Shown: positions 27,887 to 38,381 of the stretch, piece after piece
How the letters are laid out: each line of letters starts with the position of its first letter
Numbering within the stretch: position 1 is the stretch's first letter
Source of the DNA: Serratia quinivorans
Lineage (GTDB): Bacteria; Pseudomonadota; Gammaproteobacteria; Enterobacterales; Enterobacteriaceae
Length of the DNA: 64,000 nt
Assembly: GCA_900457075.1 (NCBI GenBank)
Contig: UGYN01000002.1
Span: forward strand, 5,666,965-5,730,964
Direction: 5' to 3'
Notes under the pieces: generated by a model
Told to the model about the DNA's origin: nothing
Seen by the model: the letters and a program-made list of their open reading frames with translations, nothing else
The model's database searches: none
Translations under genes and position numbers: made by a program

Positions 27887-29116
27887 CTATTTGGCGCGTT
27901 CTGCCGTCAGCGCAGCGATGCGCATAATCACGGCCACTGCTTGCTCCATCCCTTCAAGGGAAACAAACTCATGCTTGCAATGATAGTTATAACCGCCGGT
28001 AAACAGATTCGGACAAGGCAGACCGCGAAACGATAACTGAGCGCCGTCGGTACCGCCGCGAATCGGCTTCATCACTGGTTCAATATCGCAATCGCGCATG
28101 GCCTGTTGCGCCAACGCAATCACATGGGGATGTTCTGCCACCTGTTCGCGCATGTTGTAGTAGCTGTCTTCAATCGTCACTTCGATATAACAATCCCGCG
28201 GCAGACCTTTGCCCACCTGCTTGGCTACCTCAAACATCCGGCGCTTGCGGGCCTCGAAACCCTCACGCTCGAAATCACGCAGAATATAGTGCATTTCGGC
28301 GCGCTCGACGCTGCCCTTGAGGCTGCTGAGATGATAAAACCCCTGATAATCGGCGGTGGTTTCCGGCGTTTCATCCGCCGGTAGCGCCTGCTGAATACGG
28401 GTTGCCAGTGACAGGGCATTCACCATCACCCCTTTAGCGCTCCCAGGGTGAACATTATTGCCGACAATTTTCACCGTCACCGACGCCGCATTGAAGTTCT
28501 CGCATTCCAACTCACCGACACCACCGCCATCTACGGTATAGGCCCACTCGGCGTTGAATTGTGCAACGTCAAAAAATCGTGCGCCCTTGCCCACTTCCTC
28601 GTCCGGCGTAAAAGCCACGCGAATATCGCCGTGGGGGATATTGCGTTGCTGCAACCGCACCATGGCGGTCAGAATTTCGGCAATGCCTGCCTTGTCATCG
28701 GCACCGAGCAGCGTTTTGCCGTCGGTAGTGATCAACGTCTGCCCCAGCATCTGGTGCAGGATCGGGAACATCACCGGCGATAACACCTCATCGCCAATGC
28801 CCAATGCAATATCGCCGCCGCGGTAACTTTCGACGATCTGCGGGTTAACGTGTTTGCCGGTAAAATCCGGTGAGGTATCCAGGTGAGAAATAAACCCGAT
28901 GGTCGGTACGGACCAGGCAACGTTGCCCGGTAAAGTGCCCATCACGCAGCCATGCTCGCTGAGCGACACCCGTTCAAACCCCAGTTCAATCATTTCTTGC
29001 TGCAACACGCGCGCCAGCTTCATTTGCCCGTCGGTACTCGGCACATGTTTGACGTTCGCTTTGGATTGCGTGTCGAATGAGACGTAGTTAAAAAATCGAT
29101 CTAGTAGTTTATCCAT
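27887..29116 (-). CDS. pepT: PepT, tripeptide aminopeptidase (peptidase T)
   Basis: PepT is a cytoplasmic dizinc M20 peptidase that removes N-terminal residues from tripeptides. The 409-residue product matches E. coli PepT, with the metal and catalytic motifs [25 protein letters not shown] and a C-terminal NYHCKHEF. I chose the ATG at [13 protein letters not shown]; ten upstream in-frame codons are not conserved. E. coli pepT is induced anaerobically through FNR. A partial FNR-like site (CCGAT-N4-ATCAA) lies at 29156-29169, with one good half, so the call of FNR control here is weak. Confidence 0.96.
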   Translation of the reverse strand: MDKLLDRFFNYVSFDTQSKANVKHVPSTDGQMKLARVLQQEMIELGFERVSLSEHGCVMGTLPGNVAWSVPTIGFISHLDTSPDFTGKHVNPQIVESYRGGDIALGIGDEVLSPVMFPILHQMLGQTLITTDGKTLLGADDKAGIAEILTAMVRLQQRNIPHGDIRVAFTPDEEVGKGARFFDVAQFNAEWAYTVDGGGVGELECENFNAASVTVKIVGNNVHPGSAKGVMVNALSLATRIQQALPADETPETTADYQGFYHLSSLKGSVERAEMHYILRDFEREGFEARKRRMFEVAKQVGKGLPRDCYIEVTIEDSYYNMREQVAEHPHVIALAQQAMRDCDIEPVMKPIRGGTDGAQLSFRGLPCPNLFTGGYNYHCKHEFVSLEGMEQAVAVIMRIAALTAERAK

Positions 29117-29285
29117 GGTATCCGCCCTCAGAATATCGCGTTTCATTATGCGGAACCGATCAGGATCAAATATTGCGACAGGTCATTTTTAGCCAGATTT
29201 AACGGAAATCATTAAACCTTGTGATGATTTCCTTCATTGACCAGGCCGCTACGGCAGAAGTTATCGCCAGCCACGGCTTCTGATG

Positions 29286-29301
29286 TGTGATCTTCTTCAC
29301 G
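29286..29301. promoter_or_regulatory. CRP-like site upstream of the PTS operon
   Basis: TGTGATCTTCTTCACG matches TGTGA-N6-TCACA at nine of ten core positions. Its centre lies about 95 bases upstream of the start point predicted from the promoter at 29354-29382, a spacing compatible with class I activation. It lies in the roughly 360-base gap between pepT and the PTS gene. Confidence 0.6.
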
Positions 29302-29353
29302 ACGGGTACCGGTTGTCAGCCACTGACCACCAGTGCCTATTTCCGCTGACTAA

Positions 29354-29382
29354 TTGCATCACCGGATCTTTCCTCCTATAAC
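29354..29382 (+). promoter_or_regulatory. Predicted sigma-70 promoter of the PTS-GH4 operon
   Basis: TTGCAT and TATAAC are separated by exactly 17 bases. The predicted start lies about 90 bases before the PTS start codon. Confidence 0.55.
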
Positions 29383-29477
29383 TTAGCCAAGGCAGAGTTT
29401 GCCTCTTTCTCTTTCGCCATCCCAGGGAGCTTTATCGTCAACGTCGTTATCCATTAAAATATAAAAAAGGAACTGAC

Positions 29478-31037
29478 ATGAAAGGTATTATCGATAATAT
29501 CTTGAGCAAGCTGCAACTTTTTTCCAAAGCCATGATGGGGCCGATATTCTTCTTGCCGGTTATTGGTTTAATCCTGGCATTAAGTTCTATTCTTACCAAC
29601 GCCACACTGGTAAATGAAAACTCCGGGATTTTCCATGTAGGGAAAATGCTCGGCGATACCTTCTGGCCATTATTTGGTAATCTCGGGTTAATATTCTGTA
29701 TCGGTATTACCTATGGACTAGCCAGGGATAAAAAGAGCGAGGCCGCATTGGTGGCGGTAATGTGCTTTATCATGTTCCTCGGCGCCAACTCGTCTTATCT
29801 GCAGCTTAGTGGCCACGTAGCGCAAAAAATCAACGGCGAATTTTACGGCACCGGGCAAACCGAACTGCTGGGTTTCACCGTGGTGGATATGGGCATATTC
29901 CTCGGTCTGATCCTCGGCATCACTATCGCTTGGGTACATAACCGTCTGTGTAACGTCGAACTGAACGGCGTGTTATCGGTTTATGGCGGCTCCAAACTGG
30001 TACTGATCGCCATGACGCCGGTGATTGTGCTGTATGCCATCGCCTTCAGCTATCTGTGGCCGGCTATCTCGCACGGTCTGATCTCGCTGACCGGCTTTAT
30101 GAAAAGCTCCGGTTCGCTTGGCGTATTCGTTTACGGTTTCTTCGAGAAATTCCTTATTCCCACCGGGCTGCATCACTTTATCTGGTCTCCGTTCCAGCTC
30201 ACCAGCATCGGCGGTTCGATCGTGCAGGATGGCCACACCGTTCCTGGCTCACAGGCGATTTTCCTGGCCTATATGCGCGACCCGAGTATTTCGCCGCTGA
30301 TGAATGAAGCACTGCGCTTCTCGCAGCAGGGTATGGTGACCATCTTTGGCCTGTCAGGCGCGGCGCTGGCCTTTTATCACACCGCCAAACCGGAAAAGAA
30401 AATGCTGGCCAAGGCGATCCTGATCCCGGCCATCACTACCTCGATTCTGGTGGGTATCACCGAACCGATCGAGTTCACCTTCCTGTTTATTTCGCCGCTG
30501 CTGTGGGTGATCCATGCGGTGCTGACTGCGCTGTCGCAGGTTGCCTGCAATCTGTTCGAAGTGCGGCCCTGGGGAGCCAGCGGCCTGATTGAGTTCCTGG
30601 TGTATAACCTGCCGTTGCCGGTGGCCCTCACTCGCTGGCCGCTATATGTCGTGATTGGCCTGATTCAGTTCGCCGTCTATTACCTGGTATTCAAAACGCT
30701 GGTGCTGAAGCTTAATTTAAAAACGCCGGGCCGCGAGGATGACGATGAGGTCAAACTTTATTCAAAACAGGAGTATCAAAATAGTAAAAGCACGCCTAAT
30801 GAATTGAGTGGGATAATTATTCGCGCGCTTGGCGGTAAAGACAACATTATTTCCGTCGACAACTGTTTCACCCGGCTCAGGGTGGAATTAAAAGACATGC
30901 AACTGGTAGATGAAGCGGCATTAAAAAGTACCGGTGCCAAAGGCGTGGTGAAAAATAGGCGTGAGGTTCAGGTTATTTATGGTGTCACCGTTGGCAAGGT
31001 CAAAAACCAGGTCGAAAAGTATTTAGCAGCACTCTGA
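29478..31037 (+). CDS. PTS glucoside-specific IICB permease (GlvC/AglA-like)
   Basis: This 519-residue permease imports and phosphorylates a sugar. The N-terminal IIC domain carries about ten membrane segments with the family motifs FIPTGLHHFIW-like (FLIPTGLHHFIWSPF) and GITEPIEFTFLF. The C-terminal IIB domain (about 435-519) has the phosphorylated cysteine in SVDNCFTRLRVEL. No IIA domain is present, so IIA must come from elsewhere, usually Crr. The partner gene is a GH4 6-phospho-glycosidase, which supports an alpha- or beta-glucoside substrate. An AAAGGA site precedes the ATG. Confidence 0.92.
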   Translation: MKGIIDNILSKLQLFSKAMMGPIFFLPVIGLILALSSILTNATLVNENSGIFHVGKMLGDTFWPLFGNLGLIFCIGITYGLARDKKSEAALVAVMCFIMFLGANSSYLQLSGHVAQKINGEFYGTGQTELLGFTVVDMGIFLGLILGITIAWVHNRLCNVELNGVLSVYGGSKLVLIAMTPVIVLYAIAFSYLWPAISHGLISLTGFMKSSGSLGVFVYGFFEKFLIPTGLHHFIWSPFQLTSIGGSIVQDGHTVPGSQAIFLAYMRDPSISPLMNEALRFSQQGMVTIFGLSGAALAFYHTAKPEKKMLAKAILIPAITTSILVGITEPIEFTFLFISPLLWVIHAVLTALSQVACNLFEVRPWGASGLIEFLVYNLPLPVALTRWPLYVVIGLIQFAVYYLVFKTLVLKLNLKTPGREDDDEVKLYSKQEYQNSKSTPNELSGIIIRALGGKDNIISVDNCFTRLRVELKDMQLVDEAALKSTGAKGVVKNRREVQVIYGVTVGKVKNQVEKYLAAL

Positions 31038-31062
31038 CATTTATTAATTTGGGAGATATTAA

Positions 31063-32448
31063 ATGAAATTAACCGTTCTGGGCGGCGGCGGCGTGCGTTC
31101 GCCGTTCCTGGCCAAATCTATCGCCTACAACGCCCACCGTATCGGCGTCACTGAAGTGGTGTTTATGGACACCGATCAACATAAACTGGCCATCTACGGT
31201 GCCATCGCTCAGGGGGTATTCCAGCGTATTCGCAGCGATATCGCCTTCAGCCTGACCAGCGATGCGCATCAGGCACTGAGCGGTGCAGACTATATCATCA
31301 CCACCCTGCGTATCGGCGGCGAAGAGGGGCGTATTGATGATGAACGCATCGCGCTCAACCATCAGGTTCTGGGGCAGGAAACCACCGGTGCCGGCGGCTT
31401 CGCCATGGCAATGCGTTCAATCCCGGCGATTATCGATTACTGCCGACTGATCGAACAGCTGTCGTCACCCGACGCAGTGCTATTCAACTTCACTAACCCT
31501 TCCGGCATGGTGACCGAAGCTATCATCAAGTCAGGCTTTAAACGCCAAGTGTACGGTATCTGCGACGCGCCCAGCGAGTTTATCCGCGAACTGGCCGAGC
31601 TGTTGGGCTGCCGCGAGAGTGAATTGAGTATCGACTGCTTTGGCCTGAACCACCTGTCCTGGTTCCGCAATGCCAGGGTCAACGGTGAGCCGGTCACCGA
31701 ACGGCTGCTGGCGGACCCGCGCCTGTACCGCGACACCTGCATGAAATACTTCTCACCAGAGCTGGTCGAACTCTCCGATAACCTGATGCTCAACGAGTAT
31801 CTGTATTACTACTACTATCGCGAGCAAGCGATCGCCGCTATCGTCAGCGCCGGTGAAACTCGCGGCGAGCAAATTGCGCAGATCAACCGGCAGATGCTGG
31901 CAGACCTGGCCGAGCTGGACATCCCGAACCAGCTGGATCAGGCCTTCAGCCTCTACTTCAGCCATTATCTGACGCGCGAAAACTCGTATATGCAGCGCGA
32001 GTCCAGCCAGGGCAAGGTGAAAGAGCGCGCCATGCTGACGCTGCAGCAGTTTATCGAACAACCGGACAGCGGTGGCTACGCCGGGGTGGCGATCGATATT
32101 CTGGAGGCGGTGAACAGCGGCCAACAAAAACGCGTGGTGGTGTCGATGCAAAACAACGACACGCTGGACTTCCTGCATCCTGAGGACGTGATCGAAATCA
32201 GCTGTGAACTGAGCAGTGCGGGCATTCACCCGGTGAAAATGCGCGATATTCCCGATACGCAAAAAAACCTGATCGCTCGGGTGAAAGAGTACGAACGGTT
32301 GGCAGTAGAGGCGATTCTTGAAGGTAACCGTAAAAAAGCCATCAAAGCCTTGATGGTGCACCCGCTAGTGAATTCTTACTCGCTGGCAAAAACGCTGGTG
32401 GAGGAGTATCTGCAGGCTCATCGGCAATATGCCGAACACTGGCGTTAA
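31063..32448 (+). CDS. GH4-family 6-phospho-glycosidase
   Basis: This 461-residue family 4 glycosidase needs NAD+ and a divalent metal and hydrolyses the phosphorylated sugar delivered by the adjacent PTS. The NAD loop is VLGGGGVRSPF near the N-terminus. The metal ligands are C167 and H197 (LNHLSW). The residues after the cysteine read CDAP: 6-phospho-alpha-glucosidases usually have CDMP and 6-phospho-beta-glucosidases CNxP, so the anomeric preference is unclear, leaning alpha. It lies 25 bases after the PTS gene. The stop lies 17 bases from that of the convergent RpiR-type gene. Confidence 0.9.
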   Translation: MKLTVLGGGGVRSPFLAKSIAYNAHRIGVTEVVFMDTDQHKLAIYGAIAQGVFQRIRSDIAFSLTSDAHQALSGADYIITTLRIGGEEGRIDDERIALNHQVLGQETTGAGGFAMAMRSIPAIIDYCRLIEQLSSPDAVLFNFTNPSGMVTEAIIKSGFKRQVYGICDAPSEFIRELAELLGCRESELSIDCFGLNHLSWFRNARVNGEPVTERLLADPRLYRDTCMKYFSPELVELSDNLMLNEYLYYYYYREQAIAAIVSAGETRGEQIAQINRQMLADLAELDIPNQLDQAFSLYFSHYLTRENSYMQRESSQGKVKERAMLTLQQFIEQPDSGGYAGVAIDILEAVNSGQQKRVVVSMQNNDTLDFLHPEDVIEISCELSSAGIHPVKMRDIPDTQKNLIARVKEYERLAVEAILEGNRKKAIKALMVHPLVNSYSLAKTLVEEYLQAHRQYAEHWR

Positions 32449-32464
32449 TCCCGGCGGCGCGGCC

Positions 32465-33184
32465 TCAGCGGCTGCGCCGTTCAAACCAGGCCTTGATCAG
32501 GTTTTCAAACCCCAGCAGACAGTGACCAAAGAACGGGTTGGGGTAATAGATATCGTGGTCATACTTCTGCCGATCTTCATAGATAAAACTCATATCGGCC
32601 TGCTGCGCCAGCGGGCTGTCACCGTCGCCACAAAACGCCGCCAGCCGGATATCGTTACGCTTCACCGCCTCGCTCCAGTTCAATGCCGAACCACTATTGC
32701 CCGATTTTGAAATCACGATCACCATATTGAAACGAAAACGCGTCTCACGATCGAGAATATCGAAATCAGGCCACAGCGACAGATAGCTGTCGATGCCCAG
32801 AGTCATAAACTTGTTGTACATGTACTGCGCCACCAGCTGCGAGAAACCGCTGCCGTGGATCAGAATTTTCCCCTCATCGAGCAGATCGAGGAACTGCGCC
32901 TGCTGCTGCACGCTAACCGCCACGGGTGCCGATTTTTCAGCCAGATAGGCTGGCGCCATGGCCAGGTTGAATTTGATAAAATACACCAGCTCCAGATAGC
33001 CGCGAAATCCCAGTTTTTTGGCCAGCCGCACCACCGTTGACGGCGAGCTATAACAACGGGCGGAAAGCGCACGAATGCCCTCGTCGATGCAGGCATCGGG
33101 GTTATCGAGAATACAGTTGAGAATAGCCAGATCCGTTTTACTCAGATCCGCCTGGCTGAATACCTGTTTGAAGTTCACCGTCAC
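32465..33184 (-). CDS. RpiR/MurR-family transcriptional regulator
   Basis: This 239-residue protein has an N-terminal RpiR helix-turn-helix (RALSARCYSSPSTVVRLAKKLGF, about 38-60 in pieces) and a C-terminal SIS sugar-phosphate-binding domain (ILIHGSGFSQLVAQYMYNK and IVISKSGNSGS). Such regulators sense phosphosugars. It is convergent with the GH4 gene, so it probably controls the PTS-GH4 operon in response to the phospho-glucoside or its product. The operator is not identified. Confidence 0.9.
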   Translation of the reverse strand: MTVNFKQVFSQADLSKTDLAILNCILDNPDACIDEGIRALSARCYSSPSTVVRLAKKLGFRGYLELVYFIKFNLAMAPAYLAEKSAPVAVSVQQQAQFLDLLDEGKILIHGSGFSQLVAQYMYNKFMTLGIDSYLSLWPDFDILDRETRFRFNMVIVISKSGNSGSALNWSEAVKRNDIRLAAFCGDGDSPLAQQADMSFIYEDRQKYDHDIYYPNPFFGHCLLGFENLIKAWFERRSR

Positions 33185-33255
33185 CCCGTTGGCGCTATTA
33201 TGACTAAAGAACGTGGGTACTTTCTGGATGGTCAGCCCGTGGAACGGCGGGTGTA

Positions 33256-33287
33256 ACCCCAGGGTGCAAAAACTTGCCCCCTGGGGT
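33256..33287. terminator. Strong hairpin downstream of cobB
   Basis: ACCCCAGGG and CCCTGGGGT pair perfectly around a 14-base loop, 5 bases past the cobB stop. There is no clear T-run. Confidence 0.55.
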
Positions 33288-33292
33288 CAAAC

Positions 33293-34129
33293 TTATGGCT
33301 GGTCCGCTCGTGCTACCTTGCCGACCAGAAATTTATGCACAAACCGTGGCACCACTGCGCTGGCCTGGCCATAGTGTTTTTCATCAAACTGGCTCTCCAC
33401 CTGGCTGGGTTCCAGATTCAGCTCCATGGTATGCGCCCCGCCCAACCGGGCCTCATGCACAAAACCGGCGGCCGGGTAAACGTGGCCTGAGGTGCCGATA
33501 GCCACGAAAAAGTCGGCCTTGGCCAGCGCCTGATAAATTTCATCCATGCCCAGCGGCATTTCGCCGAACCATACTATGTGTGGCCGCAACGGTGCCGGGA
33601 ACTGGCAGCAATGGCAGCGATCGTCGACGCTGAGATCTTCTGGCCAGTCAAACACCTGCCCGGAACTAGTGCAGCGCACTTTCAGCAGTTCGCCGTGCAT
33701 ATGCAGCACCCGCGAACTGCCGGCACGCTCATGCAGATTATCGATATTCTGCGTCACCAGCAGGAAGTTATCCCCCAGCCAGGCTTCGAGATCTGCCAGG
33801 GCACGGTGTGCGGCATTGGGCGCAATCTCCGGCGACTGCAGCTGGCGGCGACGCTCATTGTAAAACGTCTGCACCAGCTGCGGATCGCGCAGGTAACCTT
33901 CCGGTGTGGCAACGTCTTCTACCCGGTGCTCTTCCCACAGCCCATCGGCAGCGCGGAAGGTGCGAATACCCGACTCGGCCGAGATCCCGGCCCCGGTCAA
34001 CACCACGACAAACGGCTTTTTCAGCTCGGCGGCCGCCATGGTGTCGCGATGAAATATCCGCGAACGAAAGCGCTGATGCAGCACATGCTTACTCTTGCGA
34101 AACTGACACAGCCGATGGCGAGTGTGCAT
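33293..34129 (-). CDS. cobB: CobB, NAD-dependent protein deacylase (sirtuin), long form
   Basis: CobB removes acetyl and succinyl groups from lysines and activates enzymes such as acetyl-CoA synthetase. The 278-residue protein has the sirtuin motifs [26 protein letters not shown] and HMHGEL, which contains the catalytic histidine. The zinc cysteines are in VRCTSSG and RCHCCQ, and GTSGHVYPA is also present. The start at 34129 gives the long form with a basic N-terminal tail ([20 protein letters not shown]), as in the longer E. coli isoform, and has a strong AAGGAGAG site. It follows nagK by 11 bases in the same operon. Confidence 0.95.
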   Translation of the reverse strand: MHTRHRLCQFRKSKHVLHQRFRSRIFHRDTMAAAELKKPFVVVLTGAGISAESGIRTFRAADGLWEEHRVEDVATPEGYLRDPQLVQTFYNERRRQLQSPEIAPNAAHRALADLEAWLGDNFLLVTQNIDNLHERAGSSRVLHMHGELLKVRCTSSGQVFDWPEDLSVDDRCHCCQFPAPLRPHIVWFGEMPLGMDEIYQALAKADFFVAIGTSGHVYPAAGFVHEARLGGAHTMELNLEPSQVESQFDEKHYGQASAVVPRFVHKFLVGKVARADQP

Positions 34130-34140
34130 TAACTCTCTCC

Positions 34141-35061
34141 TTACTTTTCCCTGTTGACCAAATTGAGGAACGCAGCTCCGCGCACCCCACCGGCATCGCC
34201 GTAGCGCGCCTTTTCAATCCGTGGCAACTTGGCCACCCGCAACAGATGCGCCGGCAAACGCTGCGGTAATTCCTGGTAGATCGCTTCAAAGTTCGACAAA
34301 CCGCCACCAATCACCACCAGATGAGGGTCGATGATGGTCAGCAGATTACCCAGACATATCGCCAGCACGTCCATAAAACGTTCGACGTGAGCCACGGCCT
34401 GCGGCTCACCCGACTGATAATGCGCAATGATCTGCTGCGCAGGCAAGTGCTGCTGGTAAAAGTGGGCATACATCCACTCAAAACCGCGGCCGGAAATGTA
34501 ATTTTCGATGCAACCCTGATGACCGCAACCACAAGGAACGCGAGGAATATCACGCCCCAGCACCTCAAGGGCATCTACCGGCAGGCGGAAGTGGCCGAAT
34601 TCACCGGCGATATAATTACGCCCGGAGACCACCTTGCCATCGACGATTAGCCCGCCGCCAACCCCGGTGCCGAGAATGATGCCCAACACCGTCGGATAGT
34701 GACGGAACTCTTCGTCCCAGGCTTCCGACAGTGCAAAGCAGTTGGCGTCATTATCAATGCGTACTTCGCGGCCAATCAGTTCGGCCAGGTCATGCGGCAG
34801 CTTCTGCCCCATCGCCGCCGGCACGTTGGCGGTGAATACCGTGCCGTCGTCATCGTTGGGCAGACCCGGAATGCCGATGCCGACCATGCCCTTCTGGCCG
34901 CAGAACGCATCCGCTTCAAAGGTCAGGTCGCGCAACGTCGCCAGCAGTTGCTGATAATCTTCACGCGGCGTCGGCACTCTTTTTTGCCAAATGCGCTGCA
35001 GGTCTGCGTCGAATACGCCCAGCTCAATCTTGGTGCCGCCCATATCGAAACCGTAGTACAT
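34141..35061 (-). CDS. nagK: NagK, N-acetyl-D-glucosamine kinase
   Basis: NagK phosphorylates GlcNAc released during cell-wall recycling. The 306-residue ROK-family protein has the phosphate loop ([11 protein letters not shown]), the ROK zinc motif ([10 protein letters not shown]) and the active-site region ([13 protein letters not shown]), along with [10 protein letters not shown]. The order lolE-nagK-cobB is the same as in E. coli. A terminator-like hairpin separates it from lolE, so nagK-cobB may also have a promoter of its own. Confidence 0.96.
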   Translation of the reverse strand: MYYGFDMGGTKIELGVFDADLQRIWQKRVPTPREDYQQLLATLRDLTFEADAFCGQKGMVGIGIPGLPNDDDGTVFTANVPAAMGQKLPHDLAELIGREVRIDNDANCFALSEAWDEEFRHYPTVLGIILGTGVGGGLIVDGKVVSGRNYIAGEFGHFRLPVDALEVLGRDIPRVPCGCGHQGCIENYISGRGFEWMYAHFYQQHLPAQQIIAHYQSGEPQAVAHVERFMDVLAICLGNLLTIIDPHLVVIGGGLSNFEAIYQELPQRLPAHLLRVAKLPRIEKARYGDAGGVRGAAFLNLVNREK

Positions 35062-35077
35062 AACCCACCCTCAGGCT

Positions 35078-35107
35078 AAAAAAATGGGGCGGCATCTCTG
35101 CCTCCCC
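35078..35107 (-). terminator. Terminator after lolE
   Basis: On the minus strand GGGGAGGC and GCCGCCCC pair with one mismatch around a 6-base loop, followed after one A by seven T bases. It lies just past the lolE stop. Confidence 0.75.
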
Positions 35108-35116
35108 TGATTTTGA

Positions 35117-36364
35117 TTATTGTCCGCTCAACACTCGTGCCGGATCGATACGGCTGGCACGCCTGGCCGGATACCAGCTAGCCAACAGGCTGAGTACCAG
35201 CGCGGTCACCAATACAATCACCACGTCCAGCCAGTGCAGCTCGGAAGGCAGGAAGTCGATGAAGTAAATATCTCCCGACAGGAATGAGTGCCCCATCAGC
35301 TTTTCCAACCCTTTGATGATATTGGTCAGCTGCAGCGAGGCGATCACCCCGACCACCACGCCACTGACGCTGCCCACCAGCCCGGCCAACAGGCCGTACC
35401 AAATAAATATGGCGCGGATAAACCCGTCTTTGGCGCCCAGGGTGCGCAGCACGGCGATATCGCCGCTCTTGTCCTTCACCGCCATCACTAGAGTAGAAAC
35501 GATATTAAAGCAGGCAACGCCGATCACCAGCACCATCGCCAGATACATGATGGCGCGGATCATCTGGATATCGCGGTACATATAGCCGTAGGTGCCAATC
35601 CAACTCTTGATGTAAACGTAGGAGTTGGTGACTTCACCGGCGTCACGCACCAGTTTGTTGGCGGCAAACACGTCGTTCACCTTGATGGCTATGCCGGTCA
35701 CGCTGTCGCCCATATCCAGATACTGCTGGGCATCGGCCAACGGCACCATCGCCAGGCTGTGATCAAGTTGGCCGCTGAGCTGCAAAATTCCGGTCACGTG
35801 CAGACGAATGCGTTTGGGTTGCAACAGCTTCATTTGCGGATCGCTGTTGGGGATCATCACCGTCACATAACTGCCCTGCTTGACGCCAAGGGCGTCAGCG
35901 ACGCCCTTACCGAGGATCACCTGTTGCTCACCGCTTTTGAAATTGGCCCAGGCATCGCCCTGCACGTATTTCGGCAGCGCACTGAGCTGGTTTTCCTGCT
36001 GAGGATCAACGCCTTTGACACCGACCGCACGCAGCTGCGCGCCATTTTCCATCAGGCCGGTAAAGTTGATATAGGGGGCGGCGGCGAGGATGCCCGGCAC
36101 CTTCTCCACCCGTTGCAGAATCGACGACCAGTCTTTGAACGGCTGTTTCACCGGTTCGATTTCACCGTGCGGCACCACCGCCAGAATGCGGTTTTTCAGT
36201 TCGCGCTCAAAACCGTTCATGGCACTCAGGCCGACGATCAGCACCGCCACGCCCAGCGCAATACCGATAGTTGAAATCACCGAAATCAGTGACACCATAC
36301 CGCCACGCTTGCGCCCACGGCTGAAACGCAGGGCCGTCAGAAAGGAAAGTGACGCGCCTGCCAT
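35117..36364 (-). CDS. lolE: LolE, membrane subunit of the lipoprotein release ABC transporter
   Basis: LolE works with LolC and LolD to extract outer-membrane lipoproteins from the inner membrane and hand them to LolA. The 415-residue protein has the N-terminal helix ([22 protein letters not shown] in pieces), a large periplasmic domain and three C-terminal helices, ending [21 protein letters not shown]. Its ATG overlaps the lolD stop region at 36364, indicating coupled translation. The order lolC-lolD-lolE is standard. Confidence 0.96.
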   Translation of the reverse strand: MAGASLSFLTALRFSRGRKRGGMVSLISVISTIGIALGVAVLIVGLSAMNGFERELKNRILAVVPHGEIEPVKQPFKDWSSILQRVEKVPGILAAAPYINFTGLMENGAQLRAVGVKGVDPQQENQLSALPKYVQGDAWANFKSGEQQVILGKGVADALGVKQGSYVTVMIPNSDPQMKLLQPKRIRLHVTGILQLSGQLDHSLAMVPLADAQQYLDMGDSVTGIAIKVNDVFAANKLVRDAGEVTNSYVYIKSWIGTYGYMYRDIQMIRAIMYLAMVLVIGVACFNIVSTLVMAVKDKSGDIAVLRTLGAKDGFIRAIFIWYGLLAGLVGSVSGVVVGVIASLQLTNIIKGLEKLMGHSFLSGDIYFIDFLPSELHWLDVVIVLVTALVLSLLASWYPARRASRIDPARVLSGQ

Positions 36365-37068
36365 TACTCAGCCCCCAACAGGGTCAACTGGGCCTGCAGA
36401 TGGCCGTCAGCCATTTCCAGTTGGCGACTGAGGCGCTTGGCCAATTGCAGATCATGGGTCACCACCAAAAACGCGGTGCCCTGGCGCACGTTCAGTTCAC
36501 CGAGCAGATCAAAGATGCTGTCGGCGGTGCGTTTATCCAGGTTGCCGGTGGGCTCATCCGCCAATACCAACGACGGATTATTGACCAGTGCGCGGGCAAT
36601 CGCCACGCGCTGACGTTCACCGCCGGACAGTTCTGAAGGCCGGTGCTTGCTGCGTTTTTCCAGCCCGACCGCGGTCAGCATTTCCAGCGCCTTTTCCTGC
36701 GCCTGCGCCGGTTTCATGCCGCCAATCAACAATGGCATGGCGGCGTTCTCCAGGGCGGTAAAGTCCGGCAACAGGTGATGGAACTGGTAGATAAAACCAA
36801 GCTGGCGGTTGCGCAGTTCGGCCTTGGCCGCCGAGGACAACGTATTCAGCGACTGCCCCTTGTAGACAACCTCGCCGGAGGTCGGTGAATCCAGCCCGCC
36901 CAACAGGTGCAACAGAGTACTTTTACCGGAGCCAGAACTGCCGACAATCGCCATCATCTCGCCCGGCTGCATGGCAAAGCTGACATTACGCAGTACGTCG
37001 GTATGCAGGTTGCCTTCCTGATAAGTCTTGCACAGGTTGTCGCACTGCAACAAAAGATGGTTACTCAT
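36364..37068 (-). CDS. lolD: LolD, ATPase of the lipoprotein release complex
   Basis: LolD powers LolCDE. The 234-residue ABC ATPase has Walker [10 protein letters not shown] (43-51), the signature LSGGERQR, Walker [13 protein letters not shown] and the switch histidine in VVTHD. The gene overlaps lolC by 8 bases and lolE by 1 base, so the three are translated together. Confidence 0.97.
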   Translation of the reverse strand: MSNHLLLQCDNLCKTYQEGNLHTDVLRNVSFAMQPGEMMAIVGSSGSGKSTLLHLLGGLDSPTSGEVVYKGQSLNTLSSAAKAELRNRQLGFIYQFHHLLPDFTALENAAMPLLIGGMKPAQAQEKALEMLTAVGLEKRSKHRPSELSGGERQRVAIARALVNNPSLVLADEPTGNLDKRTADSIFDLLGELNVRQGTAFLVVTHDLQLAKRLSRQLEMADGHLQAQLTLLGAE

Positions 37069-38263
37069 AACGTAAAGCCTCAGCGGGTTGTACGGCGGCA
37101 GCGCGCCATGAAGGGTAAAGCGTGGACAACAGGGAAACCGCCATCGCCGCTACGGCAATGACCGTCACCTGCAGCGGATCCACCGCCACCGGCAGCGATG
37201 CGCCGTCAATCAATGCGCCGAGGATCGGCATCAGGTTATTAAGATTGCTGGCCAGTAACACCCCGAGCAGCGTGCCAAGCAGCGAACCGATAATACCGGC
37301 GCTGGCACCTTGTACCATAAACACCGACATCACCTGTCGACGCGTCAGGCCCTGGGTCTGCAAAATAGCCACTTCGCCTTGCTTTTCCATTACCAGCAGG
37401 CCAAGGGAAGTAATAATGTTAAATGCCGCCACCGCCACGATCAGGCTAAGCAACAGCCCCATCATGTTCTTCTCCATACGCACCGCCTGGAACAGCTCGC
37501 CCTTGCGTTCGCGCCAGTCTTTCCATTCGGTACCCTGCGGCAATTTCTGTTGGCTGAGGGTATCCACCGTCAGCGGTTGCTGCAGGAACAGGCGCCAACC
37601 GGTGATATTGCCGGCCGGATAGCGCAACAGGCGCGAAGCGTCCTGCTGATTGACCAGCATCTGGGTACCGTCGACTTCACTATTGGCGTGGAAGGTGCCA
37701 ACCACGGTAAACAGACGCTGGATCGGAATGCGGCCCATCGGCGTGAACTGGCTGGCGCTCGGCACCATCACCCGCAGCGGATCGCCACGTTTAACGCCAA
37801 GTTGCCCGGCTAACTGTTCGCCGATGATGATGTTGTATTGGCCCGGCTGCAGCTGTTGCTGTTTGACGTTCACCAAAAACGGCGTCAGCGGATCGGCTTC
37901 GTCCGGGTTCACCCCCAGCATCACCCCCACCGCCACGCTGCGGGCGCTTTGCAGCACCACGTCACCGGTAGTCAAGGGCGCCACGCGGCTGACGCCCTGC
38001 AGGCTCTGCACCGCCGATGCCGGGATCTGTTGAGGATTGACTGACCCCTGGGGACTGGTAATCAACGCCTGCGGCATCAGGCCGAGGATGTTGTTCTCCA
38101 GATCCTTTTCAAAACCGTTCATCACCGACAAGACGGTAACCAACGCCATCACCCCCAGCGTAATGCCGATGGTGGAAAGCCAGGACACAAACCGCCCGAA
38201 GCGGTCTGAAGCTCGCCCGCGCATGTAGCGCAGGCCAATGAATAACGCGACAGGTTGATACAT
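37061..38263 (-). CDS. lolC: LolC, membrane subunit of the lipoprotein release ABC transporter
   Basis: LolC forms the LolA-docking half of LolCDE. The 400-residue protein matches E. coli LolC, with the N-terminal helix ([20 protein letters not shown]), the periplasmic domain, and C-terminal helices ending [22 protein letters not shown]. It is the first gene of the operon. The promoter should lie in the 118 bases before it, where I see no confident hexamers. Confidence 0.96.
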   Translation of the reverse strand: MYQPVALFIGLRYMRGRASDRFGRFVSWLSTIGITLGVMALVTVLSVMNGFEKDLENNILGLMPQALITSPQGSVNPQQIPASAVQSLQGVSRVAPLTTGDVVLQSARSVAVGVMLGVNPDEADPLTPFLVNVKQQQLQPGQYNIIIGEQLAGQLGVKRGDPLRVMVPSASQFTPMGRIPIQRLFTVVGTFHANSEVDGTQMLVNQQDASRLLRYPAGNITGWRLFLQQPLTVDTLSQQKLPQGTEWKDWRERKGELFQAVRMEKNMMGLLLSLIVAVAAFNIITSLGLLVMEKQGEVAILQTQGLTRRQVMSVFMVQGASAGIIGSLLGTLLGVLLASNLNNLMPILGALIDGASLPVAVDPLQVTVIAVAAMAVSLLSTLYPSWRAAAVQPAEALRYE

Positions 38264-38381
38264 GAAATCCGTTTTGTTGCCGTAGCTTAAGCGAAAGTGA
38301 TCAAGGATAATAAAGGCTATACCCCGTTTAGGGAACCACCCTGACGCCTTTTATTCCGCCGATCGCGCTAACGGCAGCACG

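Noticed and set aside
29117..29200. FNR box for pepT
   Set aside because: Only one half-site (ATCAA) is good; the other half (CCGAT) has two mismatches. Mentioned under pepT but not listed as a site.
33200..33256. Eighteen-codon frame (MTKERGYFLDGQPVERRV) in the gap between the RpiR gene and cobB
   Set aside because: No ribosome site and no recognisable homolog; it may be a gene fragment, but the evidence is too thin to list.
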